Assembly (NCBI GenBank): GCA_963784195.1
Contig: CAWARA010000020.1
Location: forward strand, 682,001 to 746,000
From: CAVQAH01 sp963784195
GTDB taxonomy: Bacteria > Acidobacteriota > Vicinamibacteria > Vicinamibacterales > 2-12-FULL-66-21
Reading direction: 5' to 3'
Length of the DNA: 64,000 bases
A program made the translations under genes and the position numbers. The notes beneath the pieces were generated by a model. It worked only from the letters and a program-made list of their open reading frames with translations. It searched no databases and was not told the origin of the DNA. Each line of letters opens with the position of its first letter. The stretch's first letter is position 1. Shown here piece after piece: positions 35,801 to 44,098 of this stretch.

Positions 35801-36001
35801 GCGCGCCTCGGCGCGAACGGCCGACTCGAGTTCCGCCTCGAAGCCTTCAACATCCTCAATCGCGCCAATTTCGGAATCCCGGAGCTCCGCGCCTTCGCCG
35901 GTCAGGCTGACAACGAAGCACCGCTTGCCACCTTCGGCCGCATCAGCAACACTGTTACCTCGTCACGACAGATTCAATTGGGGATTCGGGCTATTTTCTA
36001 A
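32888..36001 (+). CDS. TonB-dependent receptor with N-terminal carboxypeptidase-regulatory-like domain
   Basis: 1037 aa. The signal peptide ends AAAGQ. A beta-sandwich regulatory-like domain follows at about 25-115 (ATIAGTVKDANGGVLPGVTV). A plug-type region comes next (LPLNGRNYTDLALLQPGV at about 150, GQINVLTKSGTNQYSGSAYE near 245), then a beta-barrel to residue 1037 ending IQLGIRAIF, with Phe as the last residue as in outer membrane barrels. This is the Oar/Cna-type receptor class abundant in Acidobacteria, moving bulky substrates across the outer membrane. No classical TonB box is seen. It is divergent from the DUF3311/SSS pair, hinting at shared regulation or substrate. Confidence 0.92.
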   Translation: MVIRRIALMFVCLLVPPLVPAAAGQTTATIAGTVKDANGGVLPGVTVTVTNIGTSLVRTGVSSQEGRYAIPALPPGRYGVRAELSGFKPHVRRELELTVGESVALNIVLTIGDVAIEEVVVGTTPLVNTASSELSYLVGTDTIERLPLNGRNYTDLALLQPGVLAFPHRDGGSVVAHGLGMSVNGQDPRSNVYLLDGTLQNDFTNGPAGSAAGTALGMETVREFRVEANAYSAEYGRNSGGQINVLTKSGTNQYSGSAYEFHRNDAFDARNFFDVDTKPAFHRNQFGGTLGGPITPNRTFFFLGYEGLVERLGKTISTVVPDDNARLGILPTGNVGVNAAVAPYLNEFPRANGASLGQGLAVHNFPFNQTLDQHFVQGRLDYNFSAGRQLFGRYTFDNTDQFLPTDYPQFPRNFISRNQFFTGEYRHVFSTNTLGTARFGFSRTRIGQNVTADTSQPLAEFVPGRGIMGDIDIGGLRRFGPQSSGNLRLTQNVFSLQTDFVQNRGRHLLKAGALAEHYQDNMVNPTFSLGIYAFPNLERFLRNQPNNFIGLTPEAQFDRYWRFTLFGFYLQDDVQVTPRLTVNAGLRYEFSTLPEEKYGRDVAMPDLSAPTETIGPLYENPTFTNLSPRAGFAWDVAGDGRTSLRAGYGLYFNTNNHQNLIVTVTNPPFTPRPVIVNPTFPNPPFDRAGANSIRPIQFELENPRVHVFNVNVQRELWWRTAVTVGYAGSRGKHLLRSNDVNTALPTFLPDGTPFVPANTPRQNTAFSTIELKSSDGDSWYNAFIFEVRRRWSNGVALQSSYTLSKSEDTTQASTFFSDATNGTTSAMPEYIPDYNKGLSDFDVRHNWVFNFTWELPFANGLSGVPAAILDGWNLSGIWTMRSGPPLTVFVTANRSRSQWNPSRGPGHGQDRPNYAPGYGPENAVSGSPDRWFDPAAFALQPAGFLGNTGRGDFIGPNLRTLDLSLTKQATWARLGANGRLEFRLEAFNILNRANFGIPELRAFAGQADNEAPLATFGRISNTVTSSRQIQLGIRAIF

Positions 36002-36094
36002 AATCGCCAGGTTCAGACGCGCGTCGCTGTCGAGAGCCGTCGCGACGTCGACGCGAGCACGAGCTACGACTACGGGAGCAATGTTAGGATTGTC

Positions 36095-36547
36095 ATGAAT
36101 TGGCTGACGTTCGTTGCGGGTGCGGTGATGTCCTGGGGTGTTTATGGCGCGATGCTGCATCAAGGGCAGGTGAAGCTGGGGAATCCGATGCGCGCCTTAC
36201 TGTGCGTTGGAGTCGCGTACTTTCTCGTAGGAGTGCTCGTTCCGATCGTCGTGCTGGCCGTGCAGGGGCAGGGCTTGAGTGGTTTCAACTCGTCCGGCAC
36301 CACATTCGCAACAGTGGCGGGCATCCTCGGCGCGCTCGGCGCCGTCTGCATCATCTTCGCGTTCCGCACGGGTGGAACGCCAACCTACGTGATGCCTCTC
36401 GTCTTCGGCGGCGCGCCCCTCGTCAACGTGCTCTACACCATGTATATCCACCCGCCGAAGGTCGCACCCAATCCCCTACTCTACGTGGGCTTCCTCGTCA
36501 CGGCGATTGGAGCGGGGATGGTGTTGTACTTCAAGCCACAGGCATAA
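36095..36547 (+). CDS. Small integral membrane protein, unknown
   Basis: 150 aa with four to five hydrophobic helices (MNWLTFVAGAVMSWGVYGAM, LCVGVAYFLVGVLVPIVVLA, ATVAGILGALGAVCIIFAF, LLYVGFLVTAIGAGMVLYF). The layout resembles half of a drug/metabolite (EamA-like) transporter, but no family signature is certain. AGGA lies 7-10 nt before the ATG. It ends 75 bp before the convergent end of the next propeller gene, with a palindrome between. Confidence 0.7.
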   Translation: MNWLTFVAGAVMSWGVYGAMLHQGQVKLGNPMRALLCVGVAYFLVGVLVPIVVLAVQGQGLSGFNSSGTTFATVAGILGALGAVCIIFAFRTGGTPTYVMPLVFGGAPLVNVLYTMYIHPPKVAPNPLLYVGFLVTAIGAGMVLYFKPQA

Positions 36548-36554
36548 CGCGTCC

Positions 36555-36605
36555 GGGACTCGGGGCTCGGGGCTCGCGTTCCCGAGTCCCCAGCCCCGAG
36601 CGAGA
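36555..36605. repeat. Palindrome of GGGACTCGGGGCTCGG type (family E)
   Basis: GGGACTCGGGGCTCGGGGCT / CCCGAGTCCCCAGCCCCGAG arms around CGCGTT. It is located between two convergent genes, so it may serve as a bidirectional terminator. A half copy is at 30908-30945. Confidence 0.85.
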
Positions 36606-36622
36606 CCACGAGCACCGGCCAG

Positions 36623-37144
36623 TTAGTTCCCCTTCCCAATCGCGTAAAGGTGTCCCTCGGTTCTAAGGAAGATCTGTCCCTTCGAGACAGCCACCGAGCT
36701 GAGCGTGTATTCGTTCATGGCGTTCTCTGCCAGCAGCTCGAACTTCGGGCCCGCGGTGAAGACTGACGTGACGCCTTCCTCGCTCGTCACATAGATGCGG
36801 CCATCGGCCAGCACAGGGGACGCGCTGTAGGTTCCTGACTTCAGACGCTCCGGGCCGTAGACGACCGTGCCCGTCGCGGCCTCCAGCGCGTACACGACTC
36901 CTGAGTCGCCGACGATGTAAAGGAGCTTGCCGTCGCTGACCGGAGTCGGAACGTCGGGCCCGCGATCGAACGACCAGACCTTGTGCGACTCCGTGATATC
37001 CCCGGTCCCACCCGGCTTGATCGCCAGCATCGGTTTGACTCGCGTCGGCGCGATGATCAGTCCCGCGGCGATGAGCGGCGAGGCGACGATACGGTAGCTG
37101 GGAATGTTTTGGGGGTTGAGCCCGTTGGCTCGCCACAGTTCCTT
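36623..37144 (-). CDS. PQQ-type propeller protein (5 of 7), C-terminal part (frameshifted)
   Basis: This frame encodes the last blades of a propeller whose body is at 37145-37893: KELWRANGLNPQNIPSYRIV, PTPVSDGKLLYIVGDSGVVY, and the ending GQIFLRTEGHLYAIGKGN. It joins the upstream frame near 37145 (TGHDLGD then GKELWR). The conserved last motif L-R-T-x-x-x-L-Y-A-I-G is typical of these proteins. An internal ATG at 37030 would be called as a start. Confidence 0.78.
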   Translation of the reverse strand, partial: KELWRANGLNPQNIPSYRIVASPLIAAGLIIAPTRVKPMLAIKPGGTGDITESHKVWSFDRGPDVPTPVSDGKLLYIVGDSGVVYALEAATGTVVYGPERLKSGTYSASPVLADGRIYVTSEEGVTSVFTAGPKFELLAENAMNEYTLSSVAVSKGQIFLRTEGHLYAIGKGN

Positions 37145-37893
37145 GCCGCGTCTCCGAGATCGTGTCCCGTCACGACGTCGCCGCCCGTGATCACGATCTC
37201 CGTCTTGCCACCATGCTGAAGCAGTGCGGGCGTCGTGTAGGAGTCAGGAGACTCCTGGATCGCCTCGGTCAGGCGCTCGACGCGCCACAGGGTCTTGCCG
37301 CTCTTGCCGTCGATCTTCATCACGTACGACGGATCGTCGGTCTTCATCCCGTGCAGCACCTGGACGTAGAGCGCGCCACGATGCAACAACGGCGACGAGG
37401 CGTACCCCCAGTTGAGTCCAAAGCGACCGTAGTCCTTCTGGACGTCGCGCACCCACAGCTCTTTCCCCTTGAAGTCGAACGCCCTCAGCATGCCAGTACC
37501 CGTCATGACCCAGACCGTCGTGCCGTCGGTGACTGGAGACGGGGACGACATGTTCTGCTTGCGCTGCATGTTGTTCCCGCCGCCGAGGGGACTCTTCCAC
37601 AGGACGTCGCCCTTGACGCGGTGCACAGCCCACAGCTCGAGGTCGCCATCCTTGGGCTGCAGGGCCACGTTCAGAAAGATGTGATCGTTCCAGATGATCG
37701 GCGTCGCGCCGCTTCGGGTCGGCACGGGAAGCTTCCAGGCAAGGTTCTCTTCCGGTCCCCACTTGATGGGCAGGCCCTTTTCTGCACTGAAGCCATTCAA
37801 CTGCGGACCCCGCCACTGGGGCCAGTTCTCCGCAGCCAGCGTGGCAGCACCCATAACCGCGAGGGTCAACGACAGCGCAATTCGTTTCGGCAC
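37145..37893 (-). CDS. PQQ-type propeller protein (5 of 7), N-terminal part (frameshifted)
   Basis: About 250 residues from a GTG at 37893 (MPKRIALSLTLAVMGAATLA), preceded by GGAGG at a 9-nt spacing. The mature start is NWPQWRGPQLNGFSAEKGLP. Blades follow (FDFKGKELWVRD, IDGKSGKTLWRVERL), then sense is lost after GGDVVTGHDLGD at about 37145. Same family as the genes at 12769 and 38148. Confidence 0.8.
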
Positions 37894-38022
37894 GAGCAAG
37901 TCCTCCCAACCTCTGCTGCTACAGACAGGGTGCCCGGGCACACCTATCCTGTTTTGCTTACATACGTCCGGGGGGTCCCGAACATTTCCTTAGCGGGACG
38001 AAAAGTGTTGATCCAGACCGGG

Positions 38023-38136
38023 GTGCCGTAGTCCGTTGTCCGTAGTCCGTTGCTCGTAGTTCGTTGCTCGGAGAGCCCAGCGGTCGTTGGGGCACTCCGA
38101 GCGACGAGCGACGGACCACGGACCACGGACCACGGC
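38023..38136. repeat. Family A element with long inverted arms
   Basis: Left arm of GTCCGTTGTCCGTAGTCCG-type units, then GAGCGACGAGCGACGGACCA and three GGACCAC units on the right, so the two arms are complementary. It lies 12 bp past the stop of the gene at 38148-39413 and upstream of the frameshifted propeller. Confidence 0.88.
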
Positions 38137-38147
38137 AAGACGCTACC

Positions 38148-39413
38148 TTAGCCCCCTAGCTCGAGCGCCATCATCGTCTTCCGATCACGGATGTAGAGCC
38201 GGGTGCCCACCAGCGTTGGCACCGTCCAGGCCCGGTTCTTCAGGAGTGAGGCCTTCGCCAGCACTTTGAGACCATCCCGCGAGGCCGTCGCGAGACCCAG
38301 ATTGCCGTCTTCGTCCACGATGATCAGCTTCCCGTCGGCGTAGAGGAACGTCGAGCGGGCGAACTCGCGATTCTGCCAGAGCACGTTGCCGGTCTTCAGG
38401 TCGATGGCCGCCGTAGGACACGGACCGAAATCGCCGCTCGAGCCGACGGCGAAATCACCCAGGCGGATGATCGTGCCGATGTGGACGCGCATCCTGTTCT
38501 GGTACCAGAGCTCCTGAACGGCGGTCTTGCCATTCGCCTGCGAGAGCTTCAGCAACCGCGTGCCGTTGTTATAGGCCGACGACAGGAGGAGCAGGTTGCC
38601 TTCACCCCAGACGGGCGTGCTGATATTCAGCCCCCATTCGGTCTTGTGCGGATGCGTCCAGAGCACGGCGCCGTCTGCGGGACTCATACCTACGACGTCG
38701 TTCGCACCCAGCACGACGAGCTGATCCTGGCCGTCGACGTTGATGATGATGGGCGATCCCGGAGCGACAGGAAAGCCACCCGCCTTCCACGCGATGGCGC
38801 CGGTCTTCTGATTGAAGGCAACGACCGACGACCCGGGCCCGCCGGCCGGAACGATAACCGTGTCGCGGTACGCGATGGCGCTCGGCGAGTAGCCGCGATC
38901 GTCGAGCGGGGCCTTGAATTCGGCGTGCATGTCGTGCGACCAGGCAAGCTTGCCCGACTGCTTGTCGATCGCGAAGATCTGCGATCGGCTGCTCAGCGCG
39001 TAGACCAGGTTGCCGACGATGAGCGGCGTCGAATGCGGGCCGGCGCCCTCCGAGAGGTTCAGGTCGTCGACGGCGGAATCGTAGGTGTACTCCCACACCG
39101 GCTTGCCTGTCGCCGCGTCGATAGCGGCGACCGTTTCCTGCCGCGCGCGACGTACCACCGTCAGCAGGCCCTCGGGGCGATACATCGTGTAGAGGCGGTT
39201 GCCTTCGACAACGATGGCCGAATGCCCTTCACCAATCGTTCGCTCCCAGACCCGTTTGGGACCAGTGGCGGGCCAGCTGCTGGCGATGGCCGGGCTGTCG
39301 ACCATGAAGTTGCGCCGCGGTCCTCCCCATTGCAACCAGCTCGTGTCAGGCGCTGGCGGCGCGGCCGCAACACCCAGGACGATCGTCAATAGCGCGTTCA
39401 GCCAGGGAAACAT
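38148..39413 (-). CDS. Secreted PQQ-type propeller protein (6 of 7)
   Basis: 421 aa. Signal peptide MFPWLNALLTIVLGVAAAPP, then DTSWLQWGGPRRNFMVDSPA, a variant start with WGGP. Blades include IDAATGKPVWEYTYD, IDKQSGKLAWSHDMH, FNQKTGAIAWKAGG and IDLKTGNVLWQNREF. It ends RLYIRDRKTMMALELGG. GAGGAG lies 8-13 nt before the ATG at 39413; the upstream ATG at 39443 is not needed. It is the last gene of a minus-strand run with the propeller at 39450. Confidence 0.87.
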   Translation of the reverse strand: MFPWLNALLTIVLGVAAAPPAPDTSWLQWGGPRRNFMVDSPAIASSWPATGPKRVWERTIGEGHSAIVVEGNRLYTMYRPEGLLTVVRRARQETVAAIDAATGKPVWEYTYDSAVDDLNLSEGAGPHSTPLIVGNLVYALSSRSQIFAIDKQSGKLAWSHDMHAEFKAPLDDRGYSPSAIAYRDTVIVPAGGPGSSVVAFNQKTGAIAWKAGGFPVAPGSPIIINVDGQDQLVVLGANDVVGMSPADGAVLWTHPHKTEWGLNISTPVWGEGNLLLLSSAYNNGTRLLKLSQANGKTAVQELWYQNRMRVHIGTIIRLGDFAVGSSGDFGPCPTAAIDLKTGNVLWQNREFARSTFLYADGKLIIVDEDGNLGLATASRDGLKVLAKASLLKNRAWTVPTLVGTRLYIRDRKTMMALELGG

Positions 39414-39449
39414 GCTGCTCTCCTCAAAGTTGCCGAGGATCATCTCCCA

Positions 39450-40670
39450 TCAAAAGGCCCAGTAGGTCAGCGATTCTGCATCCTTGATCAGCACGCCGGA
39501 CGAGGTCGGCGCCGGGTGCGCCCAGATGGCCGACTCGGCGACCGTATAGCGCTTCACGATATCGAATGCCTTGGGATTGGCGCGCAATACCACCAGCTCG
39601 CCTTCGGTTGTCGTGATCAGAAGCACGTCGCCTGCGAGAGCCAGGGCCGCATTTTCGCCTTCGCGGCCCCGGCTGGTCCAGATCGTTTTGCCCGTCAGCG
39701 CGTCAGCGCAGAAGAACTGTCCGCGGCTGCGCTGGGTAAGCCCATAGAGCTGATCGCCCGACGCGACCGGTGAGCTCATATACATCGGCAGCTGCTCGTT
39801 CTGCCAGGCGATCGCCGCAGACCATTGCCCGCCCTTTCGCGCAACTCGATACGCGAACAGCGGCTTGCCGATTCCAGAAAAGACAACCAGGTCGCGCATC
39901 ACGACAGGCGTGACCGAGTTCTGGTCATAATCGGTCGTGAACGGAATCTGCCACAGGAGCGTGCCGTCAGCCAGCGAGAGGCCGACGACGTGCTTCTGGG
40001 TCTGCGTGATGACCTGCGTCACGCCGTCGATCGTGGCTGCGATCGGTGAGGCATAGGCAGGCCCGTCGCCCTTCCACGACCAGACCTGCTTGCCGGACAT
40101 CGGATCCAGCGCCACCACAGCGCCGTTTCCAGGCCCGCCGGGGTGAACGATCAGCTTGCCGGACGCAACGATTGGCGACATGGCCACGCCGAAGTCCGGC
40201 GAGGTCGATGGAAACGCCTTCTTGAAATCCGATCGCCAGAGCAGTTTGCCTGAGCCTGCATCCCACGCGGACAGAATTCCACCGATGCCAAACGTATAGA
40301 CCCGCCCGCGATCGAACACGGGCGTCGACTTGGGTCCCTTGCCATGGCTGGTCGCCGCCGAATTCATCTGATACGGCGCATCGTATGCCTGCCGCCAGAT
40401 CTCCTTGCCCGTGGCCACTTCGTACACCGTCACGACTTCCTGTTCAGCCCGGCGCGAGAAGAGATAGACACGATCTGCCGCGACGATCGGGGACGCGTGA
40501 CCTTCGCCGGCCTGCACTTTCCAGACCTGCCGCGGCCGATCCGGCCAGCTTGCCGGAGCCTTGAACGCGGTCGTCACCCCTGTCCGCGACGGCCCTCGCC
40601 ACTGGTTCCAGTCCTGCGCGAGCACGAGCGCCGGACAGACCACCAGAACACCAATTACCAGCCTGCGCAT
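39450..40670 (-). CDS. Secreted PQQ-type propeller protein (7 of 7)
   Basis: 406 aa. Signal peptide MRRLVIGVLVVCPALVLAQ, then DWNQWRGPSRTGVTTAFKAP. Regular blades follow (YEVATGKEIWRQAYD, WDAGSGKLLWRSDF, LDPMSGKQVWSWKGD) and the gene ends SLTYWAF. The ATG at 40670 is 4 nt after a GAGGGG provided by the adjacent repeat array, which therefore supplies the ribosome site. The next gene downstream is the propeller at 39413. Upstream is the ABC permease gene, so a transporter-propeller operon is likely. Confidence 0.87.
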   Translation of the reverse strand: MRRLVIGVLVVCPALVLAQDWNQWRGPSRTGVTTAFKAPASWPDRPRQVWKVQAGEGHASPIVAADRVYLFSRRAEQEVVTVYEVATGKEIWRQAYDAPYQMNSAATSHGKGPKSTPVFDRGRVYTFGIGGILSAWDAGSGKLLWRSDFKKAFPSTSPDFGVAMSPIVASGKLIVHPGGPGNGAVVALDPMSGKQVWSWKGDGPAYASPIAATIDGVTQVITQTQKHVVGLSLADGTLLWQIPFTTDYDQNSVTPVVMRDLVVFSGIGKPLFAYRVARKGGQWSAAIAWQNEQLPMYMSSPVASGDQLYGLTQRSRGQFFCADALTGKTIWTSRGREGENAALALAGDVLLITTTEGELVVLRANPKAFDIVKRYTVAESAIWAHPAPTSSGVLIKDAESLTYWAF

Positions 40671-40731
40671 GAACCCCTCGTGTGAACCCTGTGTGAACCT
40701 TCGCATGAACCTTCCTCTGAACCCTCGTGCC
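40671..40731. repeat. 12-bp array GAACCCTCGTGT type (family B, copy 3)
   Basis: About five degenerate units (for example GAACCCTGTGTGAACCTTCG) between the permease stop and the propeller start. It provides a G-rich Shine-Dalgarno on the minus strand. Confidence 0.85.
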
Positions 40732-40738
40732 GATCTCC

Positions 40739-43700
40739 CTACTCCGCCCGAAGAGCATCCATCATCTTTCCGCTCAGCGCGGCGCGCGTCGCGACGAACG
40801 ACGACAACAAGCCTGCGACCACGACGCCGGCGAGGAGGCCGATCAGGCCGGCACCCGGCAGCGAGCCGCCTCGGCCGAGCCAGGCCGGGGCTATCGCGAT
40901 CGCGGCACAGACGGCTCCGGCGAGAAGGCCCGCCCCGAGCAGAAACGCCGCTTCCGCCAGAATCATCGTCGAGACGCTGCCGGCGTCGAAGCCGACGGCG
41001 CGCAGGAGGGCCAGCTCGCGCCGGCGTTCCAGGACGTTGCGGAACATCACGGTTGCCAGGCCGACGGTGCCGAGCAGCAAGCCCAGGCCGCCCAGCGCCT
41101 GGAAGGTCGAGAGGTAAGTGTTCTCGACGCGGTGAAACTCTTCGAGACGGTCGCCGGTCGTCACCGCGTCGACGCCAAACGGTTGAAGCTCGCGTTCGAT
41201 CGCATCGGCGAGGGAGCGCGCGGACTCTGCTGCGCGCACGGCCGGATCGGCGACGAGAAACATCCGGTAACCCTGCTCGGCCGGGAACATCCGGATGAAC
41301 TGCTGCTCGCTGACGATCAGTTCTCCTTGCAGCACGCTGTCCTTCAGCGCGCCGACGAATCGCAGGACGATCGGCTTGCCGGATCCAGTGTCGAGCGAGA
41401 ACGTGTCGCCGACGCTCGCGTGAAGCACATACTGCAGCGACGTAGCATCCGCGATCACCGGCACCGTGCCGTCGTCGCTGCGGCGATTGAGCAACGTCCA
41501 CGGGTTTGCCCGCTCGGCGTCGTTCTCAGCGAGCGATGCGGCGAACGTAAAGCGGTTGGCCTCGATGAAGTCAGGTTCGGGAGCGATGATGGTCGGGTTC
41601 GTGGGGCGGAAGAGATTCAGGCAGCTTGCGTCCTGGCCCTGGCGCACACGGAATCGTGTGAATCGCGCATTGGCCAGTTCCGGCGCCTGAATCAGCATCG
41701 CCTCACGCCCGGCGGGCGTGTTCGGGTCGTGAATCACGGGCAACTCGGCGCGCGCCAGCACAGCGTAGCCTCCGCTGCCGGTCTTCGGATCGCCGGAAAA
41801 GTCGCCGCCGCCACGGCGAAATGCATCGACGGAGACGATGATGAACGCCGCCGCAGCGATCAGCGCGGCCGACAGCACGCTGCGTCCAGGTCGGAACGCC
41901 GCGCTACGGAACCCCAGCCGGGATACCGCCCACGTGCCGCGTCCAGCAATCATCCGGGCATCGCGAGCGCGCAGCCAGCCAGACAGGAACGTGAGGAACG
42001 CAATCAGCAGCGCAGCGCCGGCACCGAAAAAAGCGCCAGCCTGGGCCGAACGCATGACGAATCCAAGCGTCATCAGCAGCAGACCGAGCAGGGCAAAGGC
42101 TGCCGCCATCAGCTTGTTCCGCCTGGACCGCCTGGGATCAGCCGTCACCGCCGCATCCAGCGACTGGGCGGTCAGCAGCGCACGCGGTGACAACCGCGCG
42201 ACCGCACGCAACGAGACGAAGATGCAGATGACGGCGGCAACGATCCCACCCACTGCTCCCGCAACCAGAGACACCGGTGTGACGTGCACGTCGAGCAGCG
42301 TCGTTCCCACAGCGCCAACCCACCAGGTGCGTAGTCCGTGAACGATGACTCGCGCGTAGAGGACGGCACCGGCCACGCCGAGCAGCGCACCGATCGTCGC
42401 CAGCGCGACGGCCTCGGCAAGAAACAGGCGCCTGATGATGCCGACGGTGAACCCGGATGCGCGCAGGATCGCCACCTGACGCAGCCGCTGTTCGATCCCG
42501 AGCTTGAAGAACAGCACCGCGAGCATCAGGGCAGAGACGACGAGAAAGAAACTGAAATACGTGAAGTACTCGCCGAAGTCCGTTGCGCCAGTAGAAGCTT
42601 GAAGGGCCTGCTGGCGTGCGGGATAGGCGCTCACGCCCATCGCCTGCGGCGAGATCGATTTCGACAGATGTGTCCGGAGCTGGGCTGCTACGTTTTCGGC
42701 TGTCGTCCCGGCTGGAACCGCGGCGGGAGTCATCCCGCCTGGAATAACGAAGCGAATCGACGTCATCGCCCCATAGCGCGTGCGCCAGAGGTCGCGGCCA
42801 CGTTCGTAGGTAATGAACGCTTTCGGTGTCGCTCGATAGACGTCCCAGTACTTCTCGTCTTGATCGCGGACGCGCGACAAATCAACCGGGAACGGCGGAT
42901 CCCAATCCGCCAGGCTCGGTGAATTCGTGATGCCAGGATAGTCCGGTGCGAGCGTCCGGTCCGCTGCGAGACCCGCGATTGGAACGATCCCTTCAAGCGT
43001 GAATGACGCTGACTGCGCTCGCAACCCGCCGGCGGGATCCCAGAGGTAATAATCGATCTCCAGACGATCGCCTGGAACGGCGCCGAGTTCGCGTGCCGCC
43101 CAATCATTCAGGATCAACCGGTTCGCCGGATCACCTTCAACGGGCCGTGAAGCCGTCGCAGGCGGCAGCTTGGAGAGATCGATTGCGGTGATCAGCGAGT
43201 ACGGGACCTGGCGGTCGCCCTTGCGAATGCTGTTTGCCAGGTACGTGAATACCGGCAGCGGCGCGAGACCAAGCTCCTTGCCCGCGCGCAGCGCGGCCTG
43301 CTCGAGTTCTTCGCTGATGATTCCGCTCGCACTCTCGACGGCCACTCGCGGTTCGACGGCGACGACTTCGACTCGCGCGCCGAGGTCCTCGAGTTTCAAT
43401 GTCGATCGCAGCGTGTCCAGGCTGGCGGCGCCGGAGACTAGAACGGTGTTCACCTGTTCGGGTACCGCGAGATCGCGCTGAATCCTGCGCAGCGGCGCAA
43501 AGACGGCGCGCACTTCAGTCTGTTGCGGCTGGAGTGCGAACTCACCAAGCCGCTCACGCGGCTGGACGCCGGTCACGGTCAACCGCACCGTGCGCCCCAC
43601 TTCGTCCTTGCGGCCGAAGAGCGACTCGATTGGAATCTCCGACGGCCGCTGCAGCCTCGTCAGCAGCACGTCGCCTTCCTTCGCGCCGAGCTCGGTGGCA

Positions 43701-44098
43701 AGCGCCGGTGATGCGTAAACGCCGTCGGGCACATCGAGGCCGTTGAACTGCCAGAAGCGCTCGTCGACGCCGTAGACCAACACACCCGCGGATCGCCGCC
43801 CGGACGCCTCGTGCGTCACGAATCCGTTGGCGATGATGAGTGGCGCCGTTCCGGTCACGCCTGCCTGATTCCTGAGGTCAGTGGCGAGGGCGTCGCGGAA
43901 GAAACCGCTGGACGCGACAACCTGATCGGTGCGTCCCAGACGGCCAAGGGCGATGTCGCGCAGGCTTCCGCGGACCGAGTCGCCAACGACGAGGGCGCCG
44001 GCAAGCACCGACACCGCGGCCGCCACACCCAGGATCACGGCGAGGTTCGTCCGCCAGTGGTACGTGACGCTGCGGCGAACGAGGGCTGAGAGCGTCAC
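40739..44098 (-). CDS. ABC transporter permease, FtsX-type, large
   Basis: 1119 aa, about twice the length of a LolC/MacB permease half. A TM helix near the N-terminus is followed by a large extracytoplasmic region and an FtsX core at about 510-640 (FGEYFTYFSFFLVVSALMLA, LRQVAILRASGFTVGIIRRL). Two more hydrophobic segments lie at about 690-800. A second periplasmic region precedes the last FtsX core at about 990-1115 (FQALGGLGLLLGTVGLATVM, RRRELALLRAVGFDAGSVST). The family, with its ATPase, exports or extracts lipoproteins, peptides or macrolides. Its ATG overlaps the ATPase stop by 4 bp (ATGA type). Confidence 0.92.
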   Translation of the reverse strand: MTLSALVRRSVTYHWRTNLAVILGVAAAVSVLAGALVVGDSVRGSLRDIALGRLGRTDQVVASSGFFRDALATDLRNQAGVTGTAPLIIANGFVTHEASGRRSAGVLVYGVDERFWQFNGLDVPDGVYASPALATELGAKEGDVLLTRLQRPSEIPIESLFGRKDEVGRTVRLTVTGVQPRERLGEFALQPQQTEVRAVFAPLRRIQRDLAVPEQVNTVLVSGAASLDTLRSTLKLEDLGARVEVVAVEPRVAVESASGIISEELEQAALRAGKELGLAPLPVFTYLANSIRKGDRQVPYSLITAIDLSKLPPATASRPVEGDPANRLILNDWAARELGAVPGDRLEIDYYLWDPAGGLRAQSASFTLEGIVPIAGLAADRTLAPDYPGITNSPSLADWDPPFPVDLSRVRDQDEKYWDVYRATPKAFITYERGRDLWRTRYGAMTSIRFVIPGGMTPAAVPAGTTAENVAAQLRTHLSKSISPQAMGVSAYPARQQALQASTGATDFGEYFTYFSFFLVVSALMLAVLFFKLGIEQRLRQVAILRASGFTVGIIRRLFLAEAVALATIGALLGVAGAVLYARVIVHGLRTWWVGAVGTTLLDVHVTPVSLVAGAVGGIVAAVICIFVSLRAVARLSPRALLTAQSLDAAVTADPRRSRRNKLMAAAFALLGLLLMTLGFVMRSAQAGAFFGAGAALLIAFLTFLSGWLRARDARMIAGRGTWAVSRLGFRSAAFRPGRSVLSAALIAAAAFIIVSVDAFRRGGGDFSGDPKTGSGGYAVLARAELPVIHDPNTPAGREAMLIQAPELANARFTRFRVRQGQDASCLNLFRPTNPTIIAPEPDFIEANRFTFAASLAENDAERANPWTLLNRRSDDGTVPVIADATSLQYVLHASVGDTFSLDTGSGKPIVLRFVGALKDSVLQGELIVSEQQFIRMFPAEQGYRMFLVADPAVRAAESARSLADAIERELQPFGVDAVTTGDRLEEFHRVENTYLSTFQALGGLGLLLGTVGLATVMFRNVLERRRELALLRAVGFDAGSVSTMILAEAAFLLGAGLLAGAVCAAIAIAPAWLGRGGSLPGAGLIGLLAGVVVAGLLSSFVATRAALSGKMMDALRAE

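Noticed and set aside
40727..42190. 487-codon plus-strand open frame over the ABC permease
   Set aside because: Composition is Gln/Arg/Gly-rich without motifs, and the minus-strand frame carries FtsX cores.
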